Assembly: GCA_016926235.1 (NCBI GenBank)
Contig: JAFGOZ010000632.1
Coordinates: 1-7,471, forward strand
Source: Bacteroidales bacterium
Lineage (GTDB): Bacteria > Bacteroidota > Bacteroidia > Bacteroidales > UBA10428
Length of the DNA: 7,471 bases
Reading direction: 5' to 3'
Positions 1 to 5,590 of this stretch are shown here, one piece after another. Under the pieces are notes generated by a model, which was not told where the DNA came from, searched no databases, and saw nothing but the letters and a program-made list of their open reading frames with translations. How positions within the stretch are numbered: position 1 is the stretch's first letter; each line of letters starts with the position of its first letter. A program made the position numbers and the translations under genes.

Positions 1-561
1 AATGCTGATGATTTCAAATCAGTTTATGATAAAAGTTTCAACAGCAAGGATAGCAATAATTTATGGGCAAATCCTCATTGGTTTCCAAAAGCTGTGATGC
101 TTCGTTTTATTGACTACAAAAAAGAAGTGGTTCGGCAAATGTTTCAAGACCTATTTAATGAACCTGAAGAAATTGATAAGCGCATTGAACGATTTGTTTA
201 CCATTGCGATAACCTTCTTGAAGAAATATACGCTTTTGATAAGAGCATGAAAAACCATTTTCATGATGGACAAAGAATAGTTACGGTATATTTAGCTTTT
301 CGCTATCCAGATAAATATGCCATTTACAAATACACAGAATTTAAAACATTCATGGAACTTGTCAGGGCGAAGGATATTCCATCAACTGGTGAATATGAGA
401 GGTTCTTTAAAGTTGTCCGAATACTTAATAATATTCTGAAAAATGATGCCGAATTAATGAAGCTGCATAACTCTGTTTTAACTGATGATTGTTATAAGGG
501 AGAAACTCTGATGTTAGCACAGGATTTCATTTTCACAACTGCAAGGCGTTTCATGTCTTGA
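1..561 (+). pseudogene. McrB-like N-terminal domain fragment (5' end outside the window)
   Basis: The reading frame is open from base 1, so the gene begins upstream; the GTG at 94 is only an internal codon. The visible 186 residues include WANPHWFPKAVML, a helical RFVYHCDNLLEEI segment, YLAFRYPDKYAIYKYTEF, ERFFKVVRIL and a final MLAQDFIFTTARRF. From memory this order matches the N-terminal DNA-recognition-side domain of Bacteroidota McrB-like AAA+/GTPase proteins of type IV (modified-cytosine) restriction. In those proteins this domain is followed by Walker A and B motifs, but here a TGA comes directly after it and no ATPase motif is seen downstream. I infer a 3'-truncated remnant, although a stand-alone domain protein or one with a different upstream partner domain is possible. 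It converges on the minus-strand gene ending at 667. The family call is fairly likely; the pseudogene call is less sure. Confidence 0.55.
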
Positions 562-565
562 AGTA

Positions 566-661
566 TTATTTGGCAAATACAAGTTCCTTATTGTTGAATT
601 CAATTTGAAGGTAATCTGACCATTCCCAAATCCATACCCATCTTGGGACTGGAGAAAAATA
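566..661 (-). pseudogene. Possible short gene-tail fragment, tryptophan-rich
   Basis: Reading the minus strand from 661 to the TAA at 566-568 gives 31 codons with a protein-like, tryptophan-rich composition (SPVPRWVWIWEWSDYL, then an acidic/amide stretch and ELVFAK). There is no ATG, GTG or TTG start, and the frame is closed upstream by a TAG at 662-664. It sits 3' of the 371-aa gene in a different frame. It may be the tail of a lost gene, a frameshifted C-terminal extension of the 371-aa protein, or chance. Confidence 0.2.
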
Positions 662-666
662 CTATT

Positions 667-1782
667 CTATTTCAACTCGTCTTCGATTTCTCTGTACAGG
701 ATTTTTTTATACCCATCATCCAAAATCGGGTCGACTTGGTTTATGAGTGGGTCTATCCAAGCTATTTTATTCATTGCCCAATCAATCCAGTTTCTAAGTT
801 CTTCTGACGTTTTACCATTCTTTACTCCGTTTGCTGCAACAGTTCTTACGTAGTCTCTGAGAACATTTGCTTTGTGTAAAAGATGTGCCTGAATGAATAG
901 TTCCCTGAAACGCTTAAATTCATTTTCTTTTCTCTCTTTTATTTCTCTTTCAATGCGTTCTCTTTCTTCACGTTCTCGCTGGAGTTTTTCATTTCTAATT
1001 CGATATTCCTGCAATTCCAAACCAAGTACTTCCAATTTTGCGAGTATGCTGGACAACTTGTCTTCAATCGGTTGTTTATCATCAACCCATGTTCTTTCCC
1101 TATAACCTTCTATTTTAACTGATAAAAGGTTAGCAGCAGAGTAATCTTTATAGCCGAACCGTTCATACATTTCATATTTAAGTTTTTCTTTTACCGATAT
1201 TTCTATTCTGCCCCCATATACTATTGCGTATGTTCGCCCATATTCAATCCTGATATCGTGTCCTCTTACACGCAGGAGTTCAATAAGTGCGTCCAGAAAG
1301 CGTAATGCACGACTTAAATTGTGTCGTGATACTCGGACATTCAAAACACTATCCCGTGATGCTATAATGCCCCTATGTGGGTTATAGCATCGGGTTTCGT
1401 CAAGTAAGCACTGTCTTGTTTCAATTATCAGTTTATCTGGCTTGGATAGTTTTTCAGGAACTTTCAATGGCAACGAGGGGTCGTTTTCAATCTCTTTTTT
1501 AAGTCTAAAGTATTTGGCAACAGGAGAGTTATCTTCCAGACCCCTTTCATCAAGTCTTACCTCGTTCTTCCCAGAATACTTGTTTGGTAGCTTTATTCTT
1601 TTGACATGCACTCCAGAGCGAACCTTTTGCCAGTGCCCCATAGGTGGCAAGGGAATATGCATCTTTTTGCATATTTTCCGTAATCCATTATCTGAAATCT
1701 GGTATTCTTTGGCAAGAACAGAAAGAGGTTTTGTCCAAACCAATTCATAAAGGTTCTGGCGAGTAAATGTTCTTTTTTCCAT
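667..1782 (-). CDS. HTH and coiled-coil protein of unknown function (371 aa)
   Basis: The N-terminus (residues 8-56) has a helix-turn-helix pattern with the signature LYELVW..PLSVLAKEY, then ISDNGLRKICKK and PLPPMGHWQK. I recognise this signature from a large family of uncharacterised proteins scattered over many phyla, often in accessory regions. Residues 140-235 form an alpha/beta region (RIEYGRTYAIVYGGRIEISV). Residues ~240-298 are a highly charged coiled coil (EKLQREREERERIEREIKER). The tail contains the motif LRNWIDWAMNKIAWIDPL (W332, W335, W342), also typical of the family. No catalytic motif is visible; DNA or RNA binding through the HTH is an inference. The ATG at 1782 is the natural start, directly before the family's conserved N-terminus; no clear Shine-Dalgarno site precedes it. 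The gene is divergent from the hairpin array beginning at 1927, which makes that array a possible partner or regulatory region. Confidence 0.85.
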   Translation of the reverse strand: MEKRTFTRQNLYELVWTKPLSVLAKEYQISDNGLRKICKKMHIPLPPMGHWQKVRSGVHVKRIKLPNKYSGKNEVRLDERGLEDNSPVAKYFRLKKEIENDPSLPLKVPEKLSKPDKLIIETRQCLLDETRCYNPHRGIIASRDSVLNVRVSRHNLSRALRFLDALIELLRVRGHDIRIEYGRTYAIVYGGRIEISVKEKLKYEMYERFGYKDYSAANLLSVKIEGYRERTWVDDKQPIEDKLSSILAKLEVLGLELQEYRIRNEKLQREREERERIEREIKERKENEFKRFRELFIQAHLLHKANVLRDYVRTVAANGVKNGKTSEELRNWIDWAMNKIAWIDPLINQVDPILDDGYKKILYREIEDELK

Positions 1783-1807
1783 AGCTGCATAAAAAATTAT
1801 CGGATAC

Positions 1808-1834
1808 TTGACAAGAATTCAATAAATGTATAAT
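1808..1834 (+). promoter_or_regulatory. Possible sigma70-like promoter facing the hairpin array
   Basis: TTGACA at 1808-1813 and TATAAT at 1829-1834 are both perfect primary-sigma hexamers, separated by a short 15-bp spacer and pointing to the + strand hairpins that begin at 1927. Bacteroidota normally use TTTG/TAnnTTTG, so this is either a foreign-type promoter or coincidence; the 15-bp spacer also weakens it. Confidence 0.25.
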
Positions 1835-1926
1835 TTAGTAAGGTGTTTCGCAGTTTCTGGTGCTAATAATCAATAAAATCAATAAGGCGTTATGAGCCTG
1901 CGATAACATTTGCTCATTGAAATATA

Positions 1927-2018
1927 TTAAAAGGCGGCACATCCCTCCTTCTTCTTTATCAGACAGTAGTGTATTGCAGACATTGACTTTCACATATTAC
2001 AAATGTGTCGCCTTTTAA
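1927..2018 (+). ncRNA. Tandem hairpin unit 1 (long stem, divergent interior)
   Basis: The arm at 1927-1942 (TTAAAAGGCGGCACAT) pairs over 16 positions with 2003-2018 (ATGTGTCGCCTTTTAA), with one G-U pair, enclosing 60 bases. The right arm ends in a T-run on the + strand, as in intrinsic terminators. The interior differs from units 2 and 3 but retains TTGCAGACA, which resembles their TGCAGCGAGACA with three bases missing. No reading frame accounts for this stretch. It is read as a structured RNA or single-stranded DNA fold; transcription is inferred. Confidence 0.5.
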
Positions 2019-2044
2019 ACCATGCTGGTCAAACAACCAATATT

Positions 2045-2121
2045 AGAGGCGGCACACCTTTCCTTTTAGCACGAGGAAATGCAGCGAGACATATTTATAT
2101 CACAATCATGCCGCCTTTTTT
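2045..2121 (+). ncRNA. Tandem hairpin unit 2
   Basis: The outer stem pairs 2045-2054 (AGAGGCGGCA) with 2109-2118 (TGCCGCCTTT), one pair being G-U, and is followed by six T on the + strand (2116-2121), as expected of a terminating small RNA. Inside is a second hairpin, TTTCCT (2059-2064) with AGGAAA (2074-2079), with loop TTTAGCACG. It is followed directly by TGCAGCGAGACA (2080-2091). The same inner architecture recurs in unit 3. The unit is also flanked by a 7-bp inverted repeat, GCTGGTC at 2024-2030 and GACCAGC at 2134-2140. No known RNA family was recognised. Confidence 0.6.
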
Positions 2122-2143
2122 AAATTTTTGGGCGACCAGCTTT

Positions 2144-2219
2144 GAGGCAGTCCTTCTTACCCATAGCACGGGGTAAAATGCAGCGAGACAATTCAGATAG
2201 GACTGCCTCTTTCTTTTTC
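2144..2219 (+). ncRNA. Tandem hairpin unit 3
   Basis: A perfect 10-bp outer stem joins GAGGCAGTCC (2144-2153) and GGACTGCCTC (2200-2209), followed by a pyrimidine tail TTTCTTTTTC. The inner hairpin TTACCC (2157-2162) / GGGTAA (2171-2176) has loop ATAGCACG, then AA and TGCAGCGAGACA (2179-2190). Compared with unit 2, the inner stem changes at two positions on both sides (T-A to A-T, T-A to C-G), and the outer stem is different but still paired. The loop and the 12-base segment are unchanged. That pattern supports a selected fold, not a plain repeat. Confidence 0.6.
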
Positions 2220-2283
2220 AAATATTGTTATTGAGGATTGTGGAGAGCAATGGATACTTTTCGGATGGATTATTCAATAAAAG

Positions 2284-2724
2284 TTATCTAAGTCCCATCT
2301 CTTTCATTATTTCATCCATGCTTCCAGCATTAAGAAGCATTTGCATATTTTGTAATGATGCTGAATGGGAGTGCCCTTTATGTCTCAGAATTATGTAAAG
2401 TGTGACATTATCGGCGAATTTCTTATTTGTGGTGTACTTATCATTGAGAAGATTAATACCTTCCATAATATTTATGAGAGGTTCGGATAAGCCATCATTA
2501 GCTAATTCTCTTTTGGCAACAGTTAACATATCACCAATTCTTTCTTTTGGTTCAATGTATTTGCTATCAAGTTGGTTAAGAATGTTGTTGTATCTCTTGA
2601 CAATAGGTTCAGCTTCAGTGTGGTGTTTCCCATCATTGATAGTAGCAAGTTTGCAGCCTATAGTTTGTGCACTTAATCCCACAAATAGAAAGGCAAAGAA
2701 TGTTGTAAGAATACGCCTTTTCAT
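2284..2724 (-). CDS. Small exported helical protein of unknown function (146 aa)
   Basis: The start is placed at the ATG at 2724, not at an upstream in-frame ATG at 2778, because residues 1-19 from 2724 form a clean Sec signal peptide: MKRR, then a hydrophobic LTTFFAFLFVGL core and an SA|Q cleavage site typical of Bacteroidota. TIGC at residues 20-23 could instead be a poor lipobox. The mature part is mostly helical and charged (ERIGDMLTVAKRELA, INIMEGINLLNDKY) and ends in MDEIMKEMGLR; no catalytic motif or known domain was recognised. It probably acts in the periplasm or at the envelope. It is divergent from the lipoprotein gene at 2927, with 202 bp between the starts. A possible -7 box lies at 2776-2783. 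Confidence 0.7.
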   Translation of the reverse strand: MKRRILTTFFAFLFVGLSAQTIGCKLATINDGKHHTEAEPIVKRYNNILNQLDSKYIEPKERIGDMLTVAKRELANDGLSEPLINIMEGINLLNDKYTTNKKFADNVTLYIILRHKGHSHSASLQNMQMLLNAGSMDEIMKEMGLR

Positions 2725-2775
2725 GATAGATTTCTTTTTATGTGATTTACTTATAAATGTGATTATTATATAAAT

Positions 2776-2783
2776 CAAATTTA
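2776..2783 (-). promoter_or_regulatory. Possible Bacteroidota -7 promoter box
   Basis: On the minus strand this reads TAAATTTG, a match to the Bacteroidota -7 consensus TAnnTTTG, 51 bases upstream of the start at 2724. No TTTG -33 box was found at the expected distance, so support is partial. Confidence 0.25.
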
Positions 2784-2926
2784 CGAAATCTAAGTTAATT
2801 AGAAGTGTGATTTAGTCTTTAGGTATACCTTCATCGTAATAAATAATTATTATTCATAAATGTTGTAAATTAGCATATTAGTCGTAATAGGAAACAAGTG
2901 ATTATTTATAAGTAAGAAAAGTTATA

Positions 2927-4147
2927 ATGAAAACGCTTTCGCCATTATTTTTAATCAGCCTAATAATTGTAGGTTGTATATCTAACCAAACTAAAGAAGG
3001 AGACTTACTTAAATATAAAATCATCAGCAAACAGGATAAAAGCTATATGAATACTTCAAGAATGACGTGTAAAGTCTTGCTTGATGTTGGTTCATTGCCT
3101 ACTGATGATGAAATAGTGCGGACAGCAAAGTCAATTTGGGAGAGTGGTTATAAGGATTGGAAAGAGTTCTCCGTTTCAGTTTTTCTTCCCGAAATGAATG
3201 CTGAGACTTTCGAGTACGCCATCGTGAATTTCACTGACAAGGGATTTTCAAATTTCTTTAAATATGAAAATGTGTTAATGGGTACAAAATGGGCAGAAAA
3301 TAAAATTGGAGCGTCAGCACAAACAGAAAGAAGTGAAGCACGGCAAGAATTAGTTGGGGATAACCAAACAAAATTGAAAGAGTATAGTATAAATATTTCT
3401 ATAGTACCTGCTGCAGAAAAACAAATTAAAGTAAAAATTGAAACTGGTTTTCCTGATGGAACTAACCTATTATTAAGCGTTTACAGAATTTATTATCAAA
3501 AAGGGGATACAACAGAATACAGTGGTAACCTTGGCGAGGTGAGATTTTCAGTTAAAGAGGGCAAATATGAAACGCTAATATCTTTGAACGATGAGAAATG
3601 GTATAATGAATACCAAGATTTAGCGAGAAGCCTCCCAAACGATTTTCCACCAATAGCAAAAATATCAGATATTATTACTATTGACGTACTCTACACTGCT
3701 GCGACACCTCAACCTTCAACAGTAAAAGGGATTTTAGGAGAAAGGGGTGAATATGTTACTGGTAAAGGGGTTGGACATTTCGGGACAGGAGCAGCAGGGA
3801 GATTGACAACCCTAAGTGCCTCAAAGGAATATAGTTTCCCGATGAAGGGAACAATTAAAAAAGCACAAGAATATGCGGACTTTCAATCATTGAAAGTAAA
3901 TCAAACATACTCCGTTACCAAAGAAACACCATTAATGCCTGAATTTGAACCTACAGACCCAATGGCAGCGATGAGTAAGATTAAATACTTGCCTGCAAAT
4001 TGTAGGATTAGGATTTTATCGATTAAAACCAAATTGAATTCCCCTTGGTATGAAGTCCAAGCTATTAATACATCTGGTGATGTTATTGGTAGGGGATGGA
4101 TTAATAGTACGGCTTTACTTGGGCAAGACATTCTGGTAATAAATTAA
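2927..4147 (+). CDS. Lipoprotein with C-terminal SH3-like domain (406 aa)
   Basis: The N-terminus MKTLSPLFLISLIIVGC is a lipoprotein signal peptide with lipobox IVGC; C17 would be lipidated, placing the protein at a membrane facing the periplasm or cell surface. Residues ~28-112 (YKIISKQDKSY, then LPTDDEIVRTAKSIWESGY and FSVSVFLPEMN) resemble a small alpha/beta domain seen in many hypothetical lipoproteins (DUF4875-like, from memory). Residues ~150-300 look beta-rich, with FPDGTNLLLSVYR and a Gly-rich GVGHFGTGAAGRL. Residues ~352-400 (LPANCRIRILSI, PWYEVQAI, GRGWINSTALLGQ) fit a bacterial SH3-like fold, which often binds peptides or cell wall. No enzyme motif was seen. The ATG at 2927 is preceded by an A-rich AAGAAAAG. 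The gene stands alone, divergent from the 146-aa exported protein. Confidence 0.75.
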   Translation: MKTLSPLFLISLIIVGCISNQTKEGDLLKYKIISKQDKSYMNTSRMTCKVLLDVGSLPTDDEIVRTAKSIWESGYKDWKEFSVSVFLPEMNAETFEYAIVNFTDKGFSNFFKYENVLMGTKWAENKIGASAQTERSEARQELVGDNQTKLKEYSINISIVPAAEKQIKVKIETGFPDGTNLLLSVYRIYYQKGDTTEYSGNLGEVRFSVKEGKYETLISLNDEKWYNEYQDLARSLPNDFPPIAKISDIITIDVLYTAATPQPSTVKGILGERGEYVTGKGVGHFGTGAAGRLTTLSASKEYSFPMKGTIKKAQEYADFQSLKVNQTYSVTKETPLMPEFEPTDPMAAMSKIKYLPANCRIRILSIKTKLNSPWYEVQAINTSGDVIGRGWINSTALLGQDILVIN

Positions 4148-4283
4148 CCAAAAACCATTATTGCTAATCAGTACTTACAACTAATCATCAGGAGCATTGA
4201 ATTAGCAAAAAACATCTTGGACATACCGCTTGGTTTAAGAGGATGAGATGTATAAGAATATCATTGAGGATGCCATAAACTGA
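4148..4283 (+). pseudogene. Frameshifted gene-tail fragment
   Basis: Directly after the lipoprotein stop, the same frame stays open to the TGA at 4244-4246 and reads like protein (QYLQLIIRSIELAKNILDIP). From 4239 a frame shifted by +1 continues with EDEMYKNIIEDAIN and ends at the TGA at 4281-4283. Neither part has a convincing start. I infer the tail of an eroded gene with a +1 frameshift near 4235-4240. An inverted repeat (TTGCTAATCA at 4161-4170, TGAATTAGCAA at 4198-4208, one bulge) lies within it and could fold. The short lengths mean chance cannot be excluded. Confidence 0.3.
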
Positions 4284-4297
4284 GTTAAGACATTCGT

Positions 4298-4630
4298 TCA
4301 AGTGGTCAGGGTATCAATATCCCCAAGCGACCAAAACCAAATGTCCTCGCCATCGATTTCCAAATTCCATGAAAGGTTATAGCATTTACCTGTTTTCAAG
4401 TCTTGTACATTAAGATAAATGACATTCTAATAATCTTGGAAGTTAAGCAGCCTGATTGCAGCGACATCATCCCCAATGATTTTTTTCTCGACCTTCAGGT
4501 AGGGCATGCCCTTGGTAAGACTTTTACCTTTGGTCATTATAAATGGCAAATTGAGCACGATGGTGTCAGGTGAAACATATTCAAGAACCTTATGTCCTTC
4601 AGCATTGATATATGGTTCGTTATTCATCAT
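4298..4630 (-). pseudogene. Unknown small protein gene split by an in-frame TAG
   Basis: The first part runs from the ATG at 4630 (or the adjacent ATG at 4627) for 67 codons to a TAG at 4427-4429, ending AAIRLLNFQDY. The same frame then continues without shift for 42 codons (NVIYLNVQDLKTGKCYN, then GEDIWFWSLGDIDTL) to a TGA at 4298-4300. The second part looks clearly coding, with three tryptophans and no other stop, so the intact protein would be about 110 aa. The amber codon is probably a recent nonsense mutation; readthrough, suppression or a sequencing error are alternatives. The start overlaps the end of the upstream 127-aa gene (ATGATGAATAA), which points to translational coupling. No family was recognised. 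Confidence 0.65.
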
Positions 4631-5003
4631 CAAGTTCCAATAGGTCAGCAGCATCATACTCACTGGCGATTTCATTGTAGACCATATCCTTTATATCATT
4701 CCAGCGTAGGCAAAAATGCTCAGGATGTTCATTATTCACATCCAGATTGACCTCAGCAAAACACCCTGTATCAGGATTGGTAAACAGCATCTGAAGAAAA
4801 CCGCTATTGTAATCTACGTGCTTGAGTTCGTACAATCCAAAACCATTGGGGTTGATTACCAGATACTTCTGACCGAACCCCAAATCAAGAGAGGATTGGT
4901 GACGGTATAAGAATATCGAAAGGTGTTTGTACTTTCCAGCTTGCATTGCCTCAATCAGTTCAGGCAAATCTGCTGGGTATGTGTTATATGTTACTTTTTC
5001 CAT
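4620..5003 (-). CDS. Unknown acidic protein (127 aa), first gene of a coupled pair
   Basis: This is an intact reading frame from the ATG at 5003 with no signal peptide or membrane segment, so it is probably cytoplasmic. It begins MEKVTYNTYPADLPELIEAM, has a central beta-like region (GQKYLVINPNGFGLYELKHV and FAEVNLDVNN) and ends in a strongly acidic tail (EYDAADLLELDDE). The composition and the overlap of its stop with the next gene's start argue for a real gene and a two-gene operon. No known domain or catalytic pattern was recognised. The operon lies among gene fragments beside an integrase, so it is probably cargo of the element. A toxin/antitoxin or immunity pair is conceivable from the two-gene layout, but nothing in the sequence shows it. 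Confidence 0.65.
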   Translation of the reverse strand: MEKVTYNTYPADLPELIEAMQAGKYKHLSIFLYRHQSSLDLGFGQKYLVINPNGFGLYELKHVDYNSGFLQMLFTNPDTGCFAEVNLDVNNEHPEHFCLRWNDIKDMVYNEIASEYDAADLLELDDE

Positions 5004-5027
5004 AGTAAGACATTTTCTTATAAATAC

Positions 5028-5177
5028 TTACATAATCAGTTTGGGGAAGTCATTGTGAAGTCCGCAATCAGAATAGTGGAGTTAGTAACAACAATAAACC
5101 AGTACATTCTTACCAGCACCATTTGTATATGACCTTGGCTGGATGTTTATTGTGTTATTGTCTGGTTCAATTGCCAT
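5028..5177 (-). pseudogene. Possible short gene fragment with an in-frame TAA
   Basis: From the ATG at 5177 the minus strand reads MAIEPDNNTINIQPRSY, then TNGAGKNVLVYCCY, to a TAA at 5082-5084. The same frame then continues for 17 codons (LHYSDCGLHNDFPKLIM) to a TAA at 5028-5030. This resembles the neighbouring amber-split gene: a real coding tract broken by a stop. It is short enough that chance is possible, and no family was recognised. Confidence 0.25.
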
Positions 5178-5182
5178 AGTTG

Positions 5183-5201
5183 GTACATTATAAGAGTGTA
5201 C
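5183..5201. repeat. Small inverted repeat GTACA-N9-TGTAC
   Basis: GTACA (5183-5187) and TGTAC (5197-5201) form a short operator-like dyad just upstream of the ATG at 5177 and next to the G-run cluster. No factor can be assigned. Confidence 0.25.
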
Positions 5202-5205
5202 AATA

Positions 5206-5263
5206 CCCCTTAAAGGTATCCCCCCGTACTCCCCCCCAGTATACCCCCCGTCCCTGTAGGGAC
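5206..5263 (-). other. G-quadruplex-prone G-run cluster
   Basis: On the + strand there are C runs at 5206-5209, 5220-5225, 5231-5237, 5244-5249 and 5252-5254, so the minus strand has five G runs (3 to 7 G) separated by loops of 2, 6, 5 and 10 bases. This meets the usual G4 pattern. A perfect hairpin GTCCC-TGTA-GGGAC (5250-5263) adjoins it. The runs are embedded in related GTAC/GTAT spacers, giving a repeat-like look that stands out against the AT-rich surroundings. Confidence 0.55.
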
Positions 5264-5494
5264 TGTGGGTGCTGCATATAAATACTTTTAATTAAAAATC
5301 CAAACAGCAATAAAACAATTGTGAAATCCACAGCAGGTGGAAGGAAGACGAAAATCACGACCCGTGAAAATTTTACAAAAATTAAAATCGGAAATCCAGA
5401 CCCACCTGAATTATCAATGCCAATCCGTTTCAAAAAAAAATCCCCAAAATTTGAATTAATATGGAAAAATAAGGATGTCCTTGTAGTGATTTAT
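5264..5494. other. Stretch without a supported gene
   Basis: Open frames cross this A-rich stretch on both strands, but none has a convincing start, composition and end together. The + frame from GTG at 5321 is lysine-rich and crosses an A9 run; the minus frame runs into the G-run repeat. It is probably intergenic or eroded DNA. No RNA gene or terminator was seen. Confidence 0.4.
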
Positions 5495-5578
5495 TTAATC
5501 ATAAGCACCAAGCCTCGTCTGCTTGTACATCTCATTCCAGTAGGTTTTATATGCTATACCCGATGCAGCAAAAATGGT
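5495..5578 (-). pseudogene. Short C-terminal gene fragment
   Basis: The minus strand from 5578 reads TIFAASGIAYKTYWNEMYK, then QTRLGAYD and a TAA at 5495-5497. The composition is protein-like, but there is no start codon and a TAA (5579-5581) immediately precedes it. It lies in the same frame as the 99-aa gene ending at 5591, separated by two stops. It could be the tail of a lost gene or a lost extension of that protein. Confidence 0.3.
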
Positions 5579-5590
5579 TTAAGTTAATAA

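Noticed and set aside
1442..1750. Plus-strand open frame within the 371-aa gene
   Set aside because: It lies opposite a well-supported coding sequence with a recognised family signature; its Ser/Leu/Phe-rich composition is that of an antisense shadow.
1927..2219. Hairpins as integron attC sites
   Set aside because: The stems lack the RYYYAAC and GTTRRRY boxes required at attC ends, and no integron integrase is present.
1927..2219. CRISPR array or retron
   Set aside because: The units are long palindromes with unequal interiors, not short direct repeats with equal spacers; no cas gene or reverse transcriptase lies in the window.
2402..2773. Plus-strand open frame opposite the 146-aa exported protein
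   Set aside because: The minus-strand frame has a clean signal peptide and sensible start; the + frame is its hydrophobic shadow.
4161..4208. Bulged inverted repeat as a terminator
   Set aside because: The loop is 27 bases and the stem is AT-rich; too weak to call a terminator.
5188..5433. Minus-strand frame with a hydrophobic segment
   Set aside because: Its C-terminal third is a translation of the G-run repeat and hairpin, and there is no good start context; treated as chance.
5321..5587. Plus-strand frame from GTG (88 codons, lysine-rich)
   Set aside because: It has no ribosome site or recognised homology, crosses an A9 run, and its 3' part overlaps the more protein-like minus-strand tract at 5495-5578.
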